From contig JANUWF010000008.1 of NCBI GenBank assembly GCA_026120185.1, positions 2,542,001 through 2,606,000 of the forward strand: a stretch of 64,000 nt of DNA. Direction: 5' to 3'. The notes under the pieces are model-generated. The model was given only the letters and a program-made list of their open reading frames with translations, did no database searches and was not told the origin of the DNA. The position numbers and the translations under genes were made by a program. Below are positions 11,215-24,600 of this stretch, piece by piece. Every line of letters begins with the position of its first letter. Position 1 is the first letter of the stretch. The DNA is from Voacanga thouarsii. Taxonomy: Eukaryota > Streptophyta > Magnoliopsida > Gentianales > Apocynaceae.

Positions 11215-13258
11215 TGACGGACAGAAAACGAGGGAGCATGTACCAACGGAAAAAAAAAATAGAGAAAAAAAATTTGCAAGCCTTAAAGGTCACACGGAAG
11301 CGTAAAGATCATATCTTTGCGTGCTTTAAACCTACTAGGTTGAGTAGGAGTGGATTGAACGACAGGAATCGCTTCGCCTTACCCACTTGAAGAAGCTTCC
11401 GGTTGAAAACCTGCTAGCCTCTTATTTCGCCTTGTTTGCATGAACGCCAAACCTTTCAGCTCACAGCATATGCCACAGCCCAACCTCTAGTTGGTGAATA
11501 CAATGGTGAAGAGGAATGGTTTCAAATCTCCTTAGTTCTCTTGCTATTGGTTAGAAAATCTCCAAGGAGAAACCAGTGGAGAAGGAGATGTGAGTTTGAG
11601 AGAGAGACCTGTGTGAGCCTCAGTTGTGTTAGGGAGATTAGGGTTTTTCTTCTACCAGAGACTTGTTTATTGGTAAGCCAAAACTAGGTCTCTAATTCTC
11701 TGATAAACATATCCCCAGAATATCATATTTCAAACACCCGGATGTTATCCTGAGAATAAGTTTGGCTTAGCCCTAAACTCTTCTTAACCGTATCTGGAAA
11801 AAACCTTACGGTCCAAGCTATTGGGCCAAAATAATATTTATTATTTCTCTTGGACCTAAAAGGCCCAAAATAATAAACATTAATTATTTATTTCCTGAGC
11901 TTATACAAATAACCCAATAAATAATTAATCAGCCAAAATGAATCAAAATAATTAATATTTAATTATTTATTTCTTGGGCTTATATAAATAACCCAATAAA
12001 TAATTAAACATTAATTATTTCCCTTAGTTTAAGCCCAAGTTAATTTCCTAATTATTCATACTGGACCTAGGCCCTGAATAATTAATTAACCAATTAAACC
12101 AGATAAGTAATTTCTCTCAACTCCTATTTTTTATTTTATTTATTTATTTATTTTATTCCAATCTAATAATAAATTAGACATCCTAAATAAAATAAAATAA
12201 AATAAAATAAAATAAAATAAAATCCTCTTGAACTGAGACCAATTCCTCAACCCAAAATTAGTTAGGACTTACGGGCTATTCCGAGAACCAAAAAGCCACA
12301 TCGCCTTGGCTGCTAAAATGACCAAAATACCCCTCTATATAAATAGATGTATTTTGCATTTTAAATATTTCCTAATATTACCATAAGGAAATATTGACCC
12401 CAAGGACAATGCTGCATTAGCAAAGTCTCCGACCTACAGGTGAAATGACTAAAATACCCTTCTACACATCGCCGTACATTTAGAGAGGAAGAAGTGTACT
12501 AACACCCCTCTAAATGACATCTACCATCCTTAGACTTCTAGTCCAATGATCCATGACTTCCTGGAGTGTTTTCACTTTCCAAGGGAGCTACCCTAAAGCA
12601 AACATCCGAGTCATGTTTCCCAGGGCCCTGGACATTTTAGACCATTCGGACAACCACAATGGGCGATATAGTGCAAAAACTATCTTGTACAAGTCTATCT
12701 TAACTAACTAGTTATATATACCCAATATACAAGTATATTGGTTCTACTATACAACCTCAACTATTGCATATCAAAGCATATGCTTCCAGCTTCATCAGAC
12801 CACCAACTCATACTCAAGTCGTAGAGTACTAGTCCACGCTGTAGCGGTAGTAGTCTAGGTTTCTATCATATAGTACTTTTAGAAATCACTACTACAGGTC
12901 CTGTCCTACGTATTCGAAATACGCTTATGTCATGAAGTAAGTAGACTACTCACTGGCTAAAAGTAAGCCATTCTCCATTTGGAATTCATAACATAATAAC
13001 CTAAACATGATGAGATTCCCAATCTCATCAATATGTTAAGAACAAATGTTTATGTGTTAAATAACCCGTGATCCATATCTTACTGTGAAAGACCACCATT
13101 CACATGGATCACTTATTTAAACACAATGGGTCTGTTCCAAATGAAAATTGTGCACAAACAAAAAGTAAATTCACAAACTATTTCTGAAAATAAATTCTTT
13201 TATTAAAATATTCGATTTTATATTAGAAAACTAGTCTAAGAGGGCATACAATCCAACA
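11215..13258 (-). repeat. Solo LTR G (copia, GTATGCCC family)
   Basis: On the minus strand it starts TGTTGGATTGTATGCCC at 13258 and runs to 11215, where the plus strand reads TGACGG (CA on the minus strand). The 2044-bp body matches the LTRs of F, B and C: the GTGATCCATGTGAATGG and GTATTTTGGTCATTTTAG blocks recur. No internal coding sequence lies inside and both TSDs are intact, so it is a solo LTR left by LTR-LTR recombination. An (AAAAT)n tract lies at about 12187-12222. The open frame at 11436-11687 has no known motif and is not a supported gene. Confidence 0.88.
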
Positions 13259-14800
13259 AATACTGCCTTTAGAGATGAGATATATGTATTGGATGCCGGA
13301 TGTGGATCTCATTTGTACAATAACTTGTAGGGACTAAAGGGCAGTAGAAGGCTAGAGAAAGGCGACGTGGACCTGCGTACTACAAATGGAACAAATGTTG
13401 CTGCACTTGCTGTGGGGATATACGAGCTGAACTTGCCTTCAAGATTAGTTTTAGAACTGCAAAACTGTTATTTTGTACCAGTTTTAATGAAAAATATTAT
13501 CTTAGTTGCGTGCTTAGACTTGTATGAATTCCATTTGATATTTAAGAATAAATGTTGTTCTTTTTCATTGAATGATATTCATTATGGTTCTGCAACTTTG
13601 GTTTATGGTTTATATGTTCTAGACATGGATAATCCAATTCTCAATATAAATAATAGGAAATCAAAGATTGATAACCAAAACACTTCTTACTTATGGCATT
13701 GCCATTTAGGCTATGTAAACGATAATCGTGTTTCTAAGTTACACTAGCTTTGTGACTTAGGATTATTTGATTATGAATCATATGGCATTTGCGAGTCTTG
13801 TTTACAAGGTAAAATGACTAAAATCCCTTTTTTTTTGGAAAAAGAGAAAGGGCCAAAGAGTTATTAGAACTCATACATTCCGATGTATGCGGCCCAATGT
13901 CTATACAAGCAAGAGGAGGTTATAACTATTTCATAACTTTTATCGATGATTTTTCATGATATGGATATTTGTATTTAATGAAATACAAATTTGAAGCTTT
14001 TGAAAAGTTCAAAAACTTTAAGAATAAAATAGAGAAAAAACTTGACAAAAGTATTAAGACTCTAAGATTAAATCGAGGAAGTGAATACTTAAGCCAATAG
14101 TTTCAGGGTTATCTTAGAGATAATGAGATTTTATCTGAATGGGCTCTACCACATACACCTCAACATAACGGTGTATCTGAGAGAATGAATCGAACCTTTC
14201 TAGACATAATACAGACCATGATGGCTTTGCAAACTTGCTAAAATTGTTTTAGGGGTACGCACTAGAGACTTCTGTTTATATTCTAAACAGAGTTCCGTAA
14301 AAAATGGTTGATACCACCCCATTTGAGATGTTCTTTGGCAAGAAACCAAAGTTATCTCACTTGAGAATATGAGATTGCCCTGCCTTTGTTAAAAGGCCAC
14401 AATCAGAAAAACTTGATAGTAAGTCTGACAAGTATTTGTTTGTGGGTTATCCGAAAGAATCTTTTGGGTATTACTTCTATCCCCCATCCAAAAACAAAGT
14501 GTTTATTTCAAAGCATGTTGTCTTCTTAGAGAAGGAGCACATGCTCAAGGGGACAGTGGGAGTAAAATTAAACTTAGTGAAGTTCAAGAAGAACAAATAA
14601 ACAAGGATCAATCATTTGATCCCATATCTATTGAGAAAATAGATGAACCTTCTACTACACAAGATCCTCGTAGGTCGAGTAGGATACGTGTAGCACCTGA
14701 GATATATGAATTTCTCATAAGTAACTATAATAACGTATTACTTATAGTTGAAAATGAGCCTACTACCTACAAGGAACAGTTCAGAATCTGACAAATGGCT
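13259..14800 (+). pseudogene. Copia-1 protease and integrase region
   Basis: After LTR G the frame resumes with a copia protease (YVLDAGCGSHLYNNL); the active-site D-T/S-G is DAG here. The open stretch 13367-13747 has the strongly conserved EL-LPSRLVLELQNCYFVP segment and ends in the pre-integrase motif LWHCHLGYVNDNRVSKLH, with CESCLQGKMTK following at about 13790. Integrase remnants follow to about 14400 with many stops and frame changes, then the linker DPRRSSRIRVAPEIYEF at about 14662-14715 that separates integrase from RT. The enzyme would insert element DNA into chromosomes; here it is inactive. Confidence 0.85.
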
Positions 14801-16295
14801 TGAGACCATGAAGTCAGAGATTGATTCCATGTATGATAACCAAGTATGGACTTTGGTTGATTCACCCAAAGGAATCAAACTTATTAGGTGCAAATGAGTT
14901 TTCAAGACGAAAACTGACATGGATGGTAACATAGTTACCTATAAAGCACGACTAGTGGTTAAGGGTTATCTTTAACAACATGGTATTGACTATGACAAAA
15001 CCTTCTCACCAGTAGCCATGCTAAAATTCATCAGGATACTCCTAGCCGTTACCGCTTATCATGATTATAAGATTTGGCAAATGGATGTGAAAATAACTTT
15101 TCTAAATGGGAATTTGACTGAGGAAGTGTATATGATACAACATGAGGGTTTCACATCCAATGATAGCACAAAAGTGTGTAAGCTGCAAAGGTCCATCTAT
15201 GGATTTAAGCAATCATCTAGGAGTTGGAACATCTATTTTGATGAAATAATCAAAGAGTTTGGTTTCATTTAAAATATGGATGAACCTTGTGTGTACAAGA
15301 AGGTTAGTGGGAGCGCTATGTTTTCTTATTACTTTGTGTAGATGACATATTGCTAATAGGAAACGATGTACCTATCCTTCAACCATTTAAATTTTGATTG
15401 TCCAATAAATTCTCCATGAAAGACCTTGGAAAAGCAACCTTCATTCTTAGAATAAGGATTTATAGAGATAGGTCAAAAAGGTTGCCAGGTCTTTCACAGT
15501 CTATATACATAGACAACGTGCTAAAAAGGTTTAGCATGGATCAATCCAAAAAGGGATTCTTACCCATATCCCATGGGATAAGCCTTTTAAAGTTGATGTC
15601 TCCCAAGATACAACTTGAAAGGAATCACATGAGTAAGATTTCATATGCTTCGGTAGTTAGATCTATCATATACACTATGATATGTATAATGCCCAATGTA
15701 TCCTGTGCTCTCAGTTTGACGTGCAGATTGGACAGCTATAAAGAACATCTTTAAGTACTTGCAAATGACTACGTATGTATTCTTGGTATATGGAGAAGAT
15801 GATTTGAAAGTAAATGGGTACATTGATTCCAGTTTTCAATCTAACAAAGATGATTTCAAATCACAATTTGGCTACTTGTTTATGTTGTGTGGAGGGGCAA
15901 TAAGTTGGAAGAGTTCCAAATAAGAGACTATTGTTGATTCTACGACAGACGCTGAGTACATAGCCGCTTCTGAAGTAGCTAAGGAAGTCGTTTGAATCAA
16001 GAAGTTCGTGACAGAATTGGGTGTGGTCCCTAGTGTTGTTGGTCCAATATTCTTGTATTGTAACAGCAATGGAGCCAATGCATAAGCAAAGTAGCTACAG
16101 TCTCATCAACTATCCAAACACGTGCTATGACGCAATCATCTGCTCCGAGAGATCATAGATATACAAGATGTAAAGATAGATAGAGTTCTCACGGATGAGA
16201 ACATAGCTGATCTACTTACAAAAGCATTATCCCAGAAGAAACATGATATGCATATTGAGTCATTCAGTATTAGATACTTGAATGATTAGCTCTAG
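14801..16295 (+). pseudogene. Copia-1 reverse transcriptase and RNase H
   Basis: RT is recognisable from WQMDVKITFLNG and SIYGFKQSSRSWN (15018-15272). The catalytic YVDD box survives as CVDD at about 15336, but in another frame. LSNKFSMKDLGKATFIL follows at 15398-15754. RNase H is seen at about 15812-16240: GYIDSSFQSNKDD, an AEYIAASE motif, then LTDENIADLLTKAL. At least six stops or frame changes separate these blocks. Confidence 0.88.
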
Positions 16296-16309
16296 TGTAA
16301 GTTGGAGTT
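16296..16309 (+). other. Polypurine tract of Copia-1
   Basis: TGTAAGTTGGAGTT directly before the 3' LTR. It is the plus-strand primer position, a worn form of the usual AAGTGGGAGAT. Confidence 0.7.
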
Positions 16310-18023
16310 TGTTAGTGTTGTGCCCTAGAGGCAATCACTTGTATTTTGTATATGACATATTTGTTTTATAATATAAGGCATTATTTATCTTTCAGATTAT
16401 TTTTTTAACTTTCATGTAAAATAAACTGTTATATAAAGTCCCTAGTACAACACTGTGTTAAGAAAATCATGATAGAGATCAAGATATAAGATTCCTACTA
16501 CACTGTATAGTGTTAGTACTTAAATAATCCCTAGTCATAGTATTAATGAGATATAACTTCATTAATGTGTTAAGACTAGCACATGTTAGACTTTCTGATT
16601 TGATTAGGTGGTGGTTCTCATATTCGTGAGTATTGTGATATTCAAAATTAACACATGGATGCTTGTTAATAGAATAAGTATATTGGATGACCTGACTATG
16701 AGGTAATCACATGGATAATTATGTAGAGCTAGTGATAGAATCTCGTTACAGCAAACATGCAAGTATCCTTAGACTTGAGATCTCCAATGTACTTTGTTTG
16801 TTGAGTATTGTAATTTGATTCCAATGTCTGACGCTAGATTGAGGGCCGTCTATTGGATGGATATTAGGTACAATGTGAGATAAACGAAAGTAGTTGAGAG
16901 GGTCAACAAAGGATTCACCATTCCTAACAGTAAGGGCGAATATCTCACAGCCACTTATTGTAATTACTACTCATGAAATTCTTGGCTAAGGTGATTGTGT
17001 ATTGGAAACAGTTTCAATTGATATACATGTAGATTAGTGGATTCCTGGTACAAGTATTAATATATTCGGGCCAGAAGTAATATATATTATGGAGGGAGTT
17101 GGTGCCAATTTCGTACTCCAAACCGAATGAGATATTGTATGGTGAATAGAATTTATTACATTGTAGTTTGTTATTGAAGGGTTCATGTCAAGCCACTTGA
17201 CTTCCTGGACTCTTGAGTGGTCATGATATATTGCTAGATACCACTCATGATCTACTGAATATGGGTTTATTAATTCATCAATTAATAAACTAATCCTGAT
17301 TAGAATTAATAGATTAATTCTAAATTATTAAGGATTATTAATCTCAAAGACGTTTGGATACATTCATATTCGCTACCAATAGATTGGGAAATCTAATAGG
17401 TCACACAATAGAGGATCATGTACTCGAGATGTTATTTCATAACATGTTAGGTTAATTGTGAGAAGCAGAAGTTTTTTCAGCTAAATAGTAATTGTGAGAA
17501 CTTGTAGGTGTTAATTACAATTAAAAGAATTCTAGTTCTTTTAGAATTCAAAAGGACGTGTAATCAGTGGCTATTTTTCTGGGATTTTTCCTTTACAATA
17601 GGCTGTGGTTGTTTGATCAAACAGAGACACATAGAAAAATTATTTTTCTGGGGTTTGTGATGCACACATTTTCTGCTCTCTCTCTTGTTTCGCTTTTATA
17701 CACAGAAACAAACCCTAGCCGTCAAGAGAGTCTTCTAGCAGAGACTCGTTTTGATTTACTTGAGTCCCTCGTGTGGATACTATCAGAGCCAATCTCATAC
17801 TGAGATTGGAGTGGCTCATCTTGACATCGGTGTAGACTGATTTTGGAATGAGTGTATCTGGATCGCACCTCAATCATTCAACATGAAGGGAAAAATTTTG
17901 AACAATAGAGGTAAAACCAGTGCTTATTTAATTTTCCTGTTTAAATCATATGCATGTGATCTTAGGTTGGGATTTCTAATTTTCCGCTGCTATAAGTGTT
18001 ATAGCATTTCTAAAATCCCTACA
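16310..18023 (+). repeat. 3' LTR of Copia-1
   Basis: TGTTAGTGTTGTGCCC to CCCTACA, 1714 bp, matching the 5' LTR throughout with scattered substitutions. It is followed at once by the GTTCC TSD (18024-18028). Confidence 0.92.
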
Positions 18024-18028
18024 GTTCC

Positions 18029-18354
18029 AAACAAATGAGCGATGACAATGACTCTATAGCTATGACTTGTTTGATTCTCCACAACTGGCAATCTTGCCTA
18101 AGTCTCCGTCACTAATTATCCATATTGTAGTTTCATATTCTGTTTGGGTGAAATTACATTTTGGGTTTAGTGTTGTATATTCTATTAGTTTCCATTTGAG
18201 AACACAGCCAAAGTTTTTAGAGTTGGTAGTTTTTCTTATTCTAGTTTATTATTAAAGTTGTAATTCTTTTCTTCAAAGTTTTTCATTCATATAGGTAGTT
18301 CAATGGTGAGTTGGTTTTTCACTCAAAGTTTTTATAGATTTGACGCATAAGATA
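18029..18354. other. Flank, nothing recognised
   Basis: DNA between Copia-1 and the first readable gypsy RT motif. It may be degraded pol of Gypsy-1, but I cannot read it. Confidence 0.3.
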
Positions 18355-20700
18355 TTCCTTCCCTATTTAGATAAGTTTGTGGTGATTTTCATATATGACA
18401 TCCTAATGTACTCAAAGATCCTAGAAGAACATGTTGAACACTTGAAATTAGTACTGAAGAAGTTGAAAGAACACCAATTCTTTGCCAAATTTAGTACGTG
18501 CAACTTCTGGTAAGATTCGGTCTCATTTTTAGGATATGTGGTGACTAAGGATGGGATTAGGGTTGACCCATCTAAATTAGAATCTATTGCTAATTGAAAA
18601 TAACTTGAGAATGTTATGGAGATTAGAAGATTCTTAGAATTATCCAGATCCTTCAAATGTTTCATTAAGGTTTCAACTCTTGCATTGCCATTGACTTGGC
18701 TATTGCAAAAAGATATACTATTTTTGTGAAATGAAAAGTGTGAGAAAAACTTCTAAGAACTCAAAAGAAGGCTTTCAATAGTACTAGTGTTAAGCTTGCT
18801 AAAAGAAGGAAAGCCTTATACTTTATATACAGATGTATCAAAGGAAGGATTGGGAGACATGTTGATGCAAGAGAATAAGGCTATTGCATATACTTTGTGT
18901 AAATTCAAGCCATATGAAGTTAATTACCCACTCATGATTTGGATTTGGCAATAATTGTATTTGCCTTGAAGAAATAGAGACACTATCTATATAGAGCAGA
19001 CTATGAAGTTTTCACAAATTATGAAAGTTTGAAGTACATATTCACTTAAAAAGATTTGAACATAAGACAGAGAAGATGGATGAAATTTTTAGAAGAATAT
19101 TGGTGTTATAGCATGCGCCTTAAGCTAAAATGTGAGAATGGTTATGTTACAAGGGCAAGAAGTGCAAGTAGTATAGGAGGTATTGTCATTAGACGCATAA
19201 GTGGAGGAAAAAAAAAAAAAGATTTGGATAAGGAATTTAAGTGTGGTACCTAATTTAAAATAGGAAATAATCGATGCTTAACTAAATAACTAAGAGTTTC
19301 GCAATTTCAGGGAGAAAGAGATGGAAACAGGAAATCAAGGTATTCATATAGATGATAGATGAGTAATGTATTTTGAAGAAAGATTGTGTCTGCTGAATGA
19401 TGAGGAACTAAGAAAGAAGATATTGAGAGAACCACACAAGAGTAACATACTATACATCCTGGTAAGATGTATTAGGATATGAAGAAGATATTTTGGTGGA
19501 GAGGAATGAAGAAAGAAATTGCTCAGTGTGTGTCATTTATCTTACTTGTTAGAAGGTAAAGGCTAAACAAAAGAAATCAATTGCATTATTATAGCCTTTG
19601 CTTATTCCTCAATGGAAGTGGGAGTATGTTATAATGCATTTTGTTACTAGCTTACCGAGATAAGGAGAACACAGAAGGATGTAGTATGGGTAGTTCTAGA
19701 TAGATTAACTAAGGCATCACATTTTGTTCCTATGAATATGAGGTATTTAATAGAAAAGTTGGCTCAAGTTTACATTTAGGAGGTTGTGAGACTCTATGGT
19801 GTGCCAACGAGTATTATTTCTGATCGAGACCCATGATTTACCTTAAAATTGTGGGCAAAATTTCAAGAATCTTTAGGTACAACTTTAAAATTCAGTACTT
19901 TAGCTCATGCATAGATAGAGGGACAATCTAAAAGAGTAACACAAATTCTTGAAAACATGTTGAGAGCATGTGCACTAGATTTTGGGGATAAATAGATTGA
20001 AAATATTTATTATGCAGAGTTGGCCTGTAATGACAATCGCCAAGCATCAATTAGAATGGCATTGTTTGAAGCCTTATATGGGCAAAAGTGTCAAATACTA
20101 TTATATTGGGGATGGAATAAAGATGGAAAAGTCAACAATGAAGGAGAAATGTATATCCAAGAGATAATAGAAAAGTGAAGTTGTGCAAGATAGATTGAAG
20201 GCAGATTAAAGTAGACAGAAGAGTTAAGCCAATAATAGTCTGAGAGAGTTGAAATTCAAATTAGGGATCTAGTATCCTTGAAAGTAACACCAAGTAGAGG
20301 TATCCTGTGCATCCAAAAGGAGAAAAAATGAGTCTAAGTTATATAGGACCATTTTATATCATTGAGAAGGTTGGAACAGTAGCTTATAAAGTGGATTTGC
20401 TTGATAGATTGAATGGCATACATAATGTACTCCATGTCTTGCAACTTAAGAAATATTATTGGATCCAGTGCATGTATTGAATGATAAACCATTGCAGTAA
20501 CATCTGGACTTGAGTTACATGAAAAATCCTATTCAGATTTTGGAATGAAGTGTTGAATAATTGAGGAATAAAATAATACTGATGGTTAAAGTTTTGCGAG
20601 AATATTATAGTATTTAGAATGCTACATGGGAAACTGAGGAATGGATGAAGAGTAAATATTTGGATTTGTTATAAGGTATGACATTGGGTAATTTTAGAGA
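18355..20700 (+). pseudogene. Gypsy-1: chromovirus-type pol remnant (RT, RNase H, integrase, C-terminal domain)
   Basis: The order is that of Ty3/gypsy. RT palm/thumb: [17 protein letters not shown] at about 18365 (catalytic DDIL reads YDIL), then VSFLGYVVTKDGIRVDPSK. RNase H: YTLYTDVSKEGLGDMLMQ, DLDLAIIVFALK and LNIRQRRWMKFLEEY (to about 19100). Integrase: VVLDRLTKASHFVP at about 19690 and LYGVPTSIISDRDP at about 19795, then QILENMLRACALDFG. The end (about 20510-20670) reads NPIQILE...LRNKIILMVKVL...NATWETEEWMKSKYLDLL, matching the tail found in Tekay/Del-type chromoviruses. Gag, protease and the RT start are missing or unreadable. Stops and frameshifts are frequent. Confidence 0.88.
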
Positions 20701-20712
20701 CAAATTTATTTT

Positions 20713-20725
20713 ACGAGGGGGAAGG
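20713..20725 (+). other. Polypurine tract of Gypsy-1
   Basis: ACGAGGGGGAAGG, directly between the end of pol and the start of LTR K. It sets the orientation and the LTR start. Confidence 0.75.
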
Positions 20726-23227
20726 TATAATACGCCACCCATTTTTACTTTCGAATTAAAAGGTGAACATCAATTCATTGAATATTTCATGTGGCTAAAA
20801 TTGTTGAGAGCATAGTTGTGTGTTTGCATATTTTGGTGCTGTTTATCATAAAGTATATTTGTGAATTTTTGTGAATGATTTTTGCATAATTATATGAATA
20901 CTTTGTGTATATGAGTAGTGATTAATTTTATATTGGGAATTGAAGTATTATATACTAGAAATTATTATTTCAATTACTTTGGAGAGAAAATATCTTTTAT
21001 GGGGAAAAATTATATTTTTGACTTTGAAAAGGACTTATAAGTATTTTCTCTATAATCTAGGCCCAATAATATAATAAAGACAAAATATTAAATTTGGAAT
21101 TTATTTTTATAAAATTAAATAGCTTTATGTAAGAGAAGAGAATTGAACTCATGACCTATTGGAAACCTTGGCCAACTCAAGACTTGACTTAAAGACTTTT
21201 ATTGACATCAATCCTAACATCTTAGAAACACATGAAATCCTATTTCTACCCCTTCTCTTTGGCCACCACCTACCTTATTCAAAACCTTAACTTGCCTCCC
21301 AAGCAAATTAATCCTAGCCATCCATCTTGGTTAATCTTGGCCATCCATCTTATTTAATCTTAACTCTCCAATTTACTTCTTTCCCAAGCAACTTATCCTT
21401 AAACTTTCATTTTTCTTATTGTCCAAGAAACCCTAGAAGCCCTAAGCATCCTTTCCCAGCCCCATTTCCCTAAACAAAACATTTACCCTAAAAATATTTT
21501 TGCTTTTTACTCTCTCTTCTTGGCCGAAACTCCCCTTCCTTTTTCTCTTTGATTTTTCTTCAATCAACTAAGAATTCTAACTTAGATTGTTGAAGAAGAA
21601 AGCTTTATCTTGCTAATTTCAAAGCTTGTCAACAAGATCTTTAAGAGATAATTCAAGAACTTCAACTTCTTCTTTCCTTATGGTGGCCGAAAGCTATGTT
21701 ATTGTTGGAATTTTTATAGCTTCAAAAACTATGATCTTTTAATATGATTTGAGTGGGCTTTTATGAGGATTTCAATTACAAGGTGTTTTACTAAGTATAT
21801 ATTATAATGTGTTAGTTTTATGATATTTTGAGGTTAATTGAGCCATTATATTTACCATGCAAAACAAAGTATTCTTGTTAGAATTGTTTTCATGTTGGAA
21901 TTGTAGATTATTTGAGCATGAACTTTGTGAGGTTTTTGTTAGAGTTTGACATAATGAGTTTATATGATGTTTGATGAGTGATAAGAAGTTGATTTTGCTT
22001 AGAAATCATGTAAAGAACCTAAATTTATGCTAAGTAGAAACTTGCTCTATTTGCTGGAAAATTTTGTGAATAACGTGTAAATTTCTTGGCTTGAAAATAT
22101 GATATTTTGATTGAATTAGATTAGGACTATTTATTTATTTATTGATAACTCTATATTATGATGGTCCCCACAACCCTAGCCCTAGAGTTTTGTGAAGGAT
22201 GAAAATCATGGGATGGGTAACGTAGAGTCTAGAATGAAACTCGTGACCTCAGGGGAGCATTGCCATCTATAGGCTTGCCCTTTACTACTATGCCATATGC
22301 CCTGGAGGTGATTGGGATCTTTTGTCCATTATACTTTGATGTTTTAAGAAGATTTTTGAAAAGGAATTACTACTGGAAACAATAGGAGTTGATGGCAGAA
22401 TTTTTTTTAAAACCGTTATACAAAAGTTGTCTAATATTTATTTATGATAATACTCTATTTTGAGGCTTTCAAATGATCAACTTATGTGCATGATTTTGAA
22501 GGGGTTTTACCTTGAAATCTTAGTATATATGTTGAAATTTAAGATTGAAAAGTTTGAGGAAAATTTGAATTCATTTGCTTGGTCAAAAGTCCACTCTATT
22601 TATTACCCATTTGATGAATCAATATAGAATTTTCTGATTATGGTTGAGCAATAATTTGTTGGGGACTTTAATATAAATCAAAATTTTACCCATTTAGTTT
22701 TGTTTCATGAAGTTTTGGAAATATTTTGGAAAGTTTATAAGGTTATTTTGATACTTGAATTGAAATTTGCACTTGCGAGAAGTTGAATACAAAATCAGCT
22801 TACCTTTGAAAATGAAATTTCATGAAGGAAACTCTTTAAATTATATATGAACTGTTGATTGATTATGATGATAGAATTGTTGAGGTTAATTTATTGATAT
22901 TCTCACGAGTTATGTTGCTCTTATATGAACCTACCTATGTTAATTTATGTTTGGGATCATGTGACTAGGGTTTTGAGCCTAAGTGAGCAATTTGTTGATG
23001 TAGTGGATTAGGATTGTAACCAGGAATGAGTTATTTTATTGAGAATTGAAACATGGATTTTGCACTTGTATTATTTGAATGATAGAAGCGATGGATATCA
23101 AAAGTCGATGACCAACTTAGGTCTTTTAATTTTACTTGGTTCAAGGTAAATCCTTGCATTCATGAAAACCTTTTACTTATGATGAAAGTCCTTGCATTCA
23201 TATTCATGAAAATACTTTATACTTGAT
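20726..23227 (+). repeat. LTR K, 3' LTR of Gypsy-1 (right end not located)
   Basis: It begins TATAATACGCCACCC right after the polypurine tract. This resembles the TGTAATAC ends of LTRs I and H, with TG changed to TA. The rest is AT-rich noncoding DNA without a readable gene. I could not find the expected GGGGTGTTACA end, so the LTR may be truncated. The right limit given is where a different LTR-like sequence seems to begin. Confidence 0.55.
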
Positions 23228-23945
23228 GTAAGATTTTGCATGATATAAGCTGGAGAGGGGCCTCTTCCTTCAAGATTTCCTTAGTTTGAAGCAACAAGAT
23301 CAAGATTTCTTCAAGAAGATTAACCAAGAAAAATGAAGTTAAATGAAGGAATATAACACAGATAATAACAACACCTTGTCTATTAATAAGGAACCCTTGT
23401 AGATCTAAGTAACAATAACTTAAAATAATAGATTTGGTCTTCTACAATATACCTAAATACTCGTAATCTAGTAAGAAGATTAAGAACAAGAGGAAAATAA
23501 TATAAGCATTCATAAAGGTCTAAGTAAAACCTTAAAAGAAATACATCTTCAAGATTTTAACAAAAGATCTAGATGAACTATCCAAAAGAGTTTAAAGACA
23601 CAACTAATAGGGTGGACTAATCCCTAAGATAGTCTTGGATTTGGATGAAGAAGAGGAAGATTCCTCACAAGTTGTTCTATCGCCTTCTCTCTTTAGTTAA
23701 TACATACCAAAAGCTCCCTATTACAAGCATAAGTTGGGGTTTTATAAGTCTTATAAAATACATGAAAAAAGCTTCCAAATGCATAAAAAAGCCAATCTCA
23801 GAACCTTTCCAGAGGAGAGTTGGCACCGGTTTTTGTAGTTGAGCTCGCGCTTATTTAGCTCTTAAAAATAGTGCGTTGTTTCGCTTTCACGCTGGATCTA
23901 GTTTAGGGTGGAGCCGGTGCCAGTTCTATTCTGGATGAATAGTAA
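23228..23945 (-). repeat. Putative gypsy LTR (L), limits uncertain
   Basis: Noncoding block at the 3' side of the Gypsy-2 remnant. On the minus strand it has a GC-rich segment with GGTGCC/GGCACC motifs (about 23800-23935) followed by TTATAAAACCCC (about 23738-23749), the same order of GC block then TATA seen in LTRs E and D. No terminal TG/CA or TSD could be fixed, so the call rests on layout only. Confidence 0.4.
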
Positions 23946-24600
23946 CTAGCCTGTATAACTGTAGCTCCTTGATCTCCAAAAGGTGCCTCTTGAAGTGCCT
24001 TTGTTTTTTTTTAGTTTCTCCATGATCTTCCATGTAAGTTGTAGGCTATGTTGGCCTTCCTTGGTTGCTATTTTTGCTACCCACTTATTCACACTTCTTT
24101 TAACCTTTGACTCGGTGGTTTGGTGAGCTTGGAATCCCCTTGAATACATCCCAATCCTTACCTATTCCTATGTTGTTTTGGTAGGAAATATAGGCCTCTT
24201 TCTCCCTTCTTTGATTGTGCCTTGGAGCGTGGGAAGATTCCCATTATTTTTCCCTTCTTCGTGAAGACTTATCCTCGAATTTTTACCTGTATTGGACAAG
24301 AAACAAGAATAAGTATATCTATGTAAAAAAAATAGGACGTGGTTTTAGCTTCTCATCTCTTCTTTTACAAGTAAAGCACTTACTCTTGTTTTTTCTTGTT
24401 TTCCCTCTTTTGAAATCACTTGTTTTCACTTAATTTTCTCTTGTCCTTTTCCTTCAGTCTCTTGGTTTACTTGGGGGTCTCTTTCTTTTCTCTCATCTCC
24501 ATCTTTCACACTCCTCTCTTTTTGCTCTTTTTTTTCTTTCTCTTTCTCACTCATATTTTTTTATACTTCACTCACCTCATTAGGAGGTAATGGTAAAAGA
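23946..24600 (-). pseudogene. Gypsy-2: Lys/Glu-rich linker after protease, and 3' internal remnant
   Basis: Leftward from about 24565 runs a strongly charged segment (MSEKEKEKKEQKERSV and onward to SALLVKEEMR at about 24350). Such linkers follow the protease in some plant gypsy elements before RT. RT should come next, but instead there is noncoding sequence and the LTR-like block, so RT, RNase H and integrase appear deleted. Confidence 0.5.

Larger units (their letters stand above)
6234..18023 (+). mobile_element. Copia-1, complete but decayed Ty1/copia retrotransposon
   Basis: This 11.8-kb element has LTRs at 6234-7960 and 16310-18023, a Met-tRNA primer site at 7962, gag-protease-integrase-RT-RNase H in copia order, a polypurine tract before 16310 and TSD GTTCC on both sides. 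Solo LTR G (11215-13258) sits between gag and protease; without it the element is about 9.7 kb. The leader is long (2.4 kb). All coding parts carry stops and frameshifts, so it is not autonomous. The two LTRs align end to end but differ every several bases, indicating an old insertion. Confidence 0.93.
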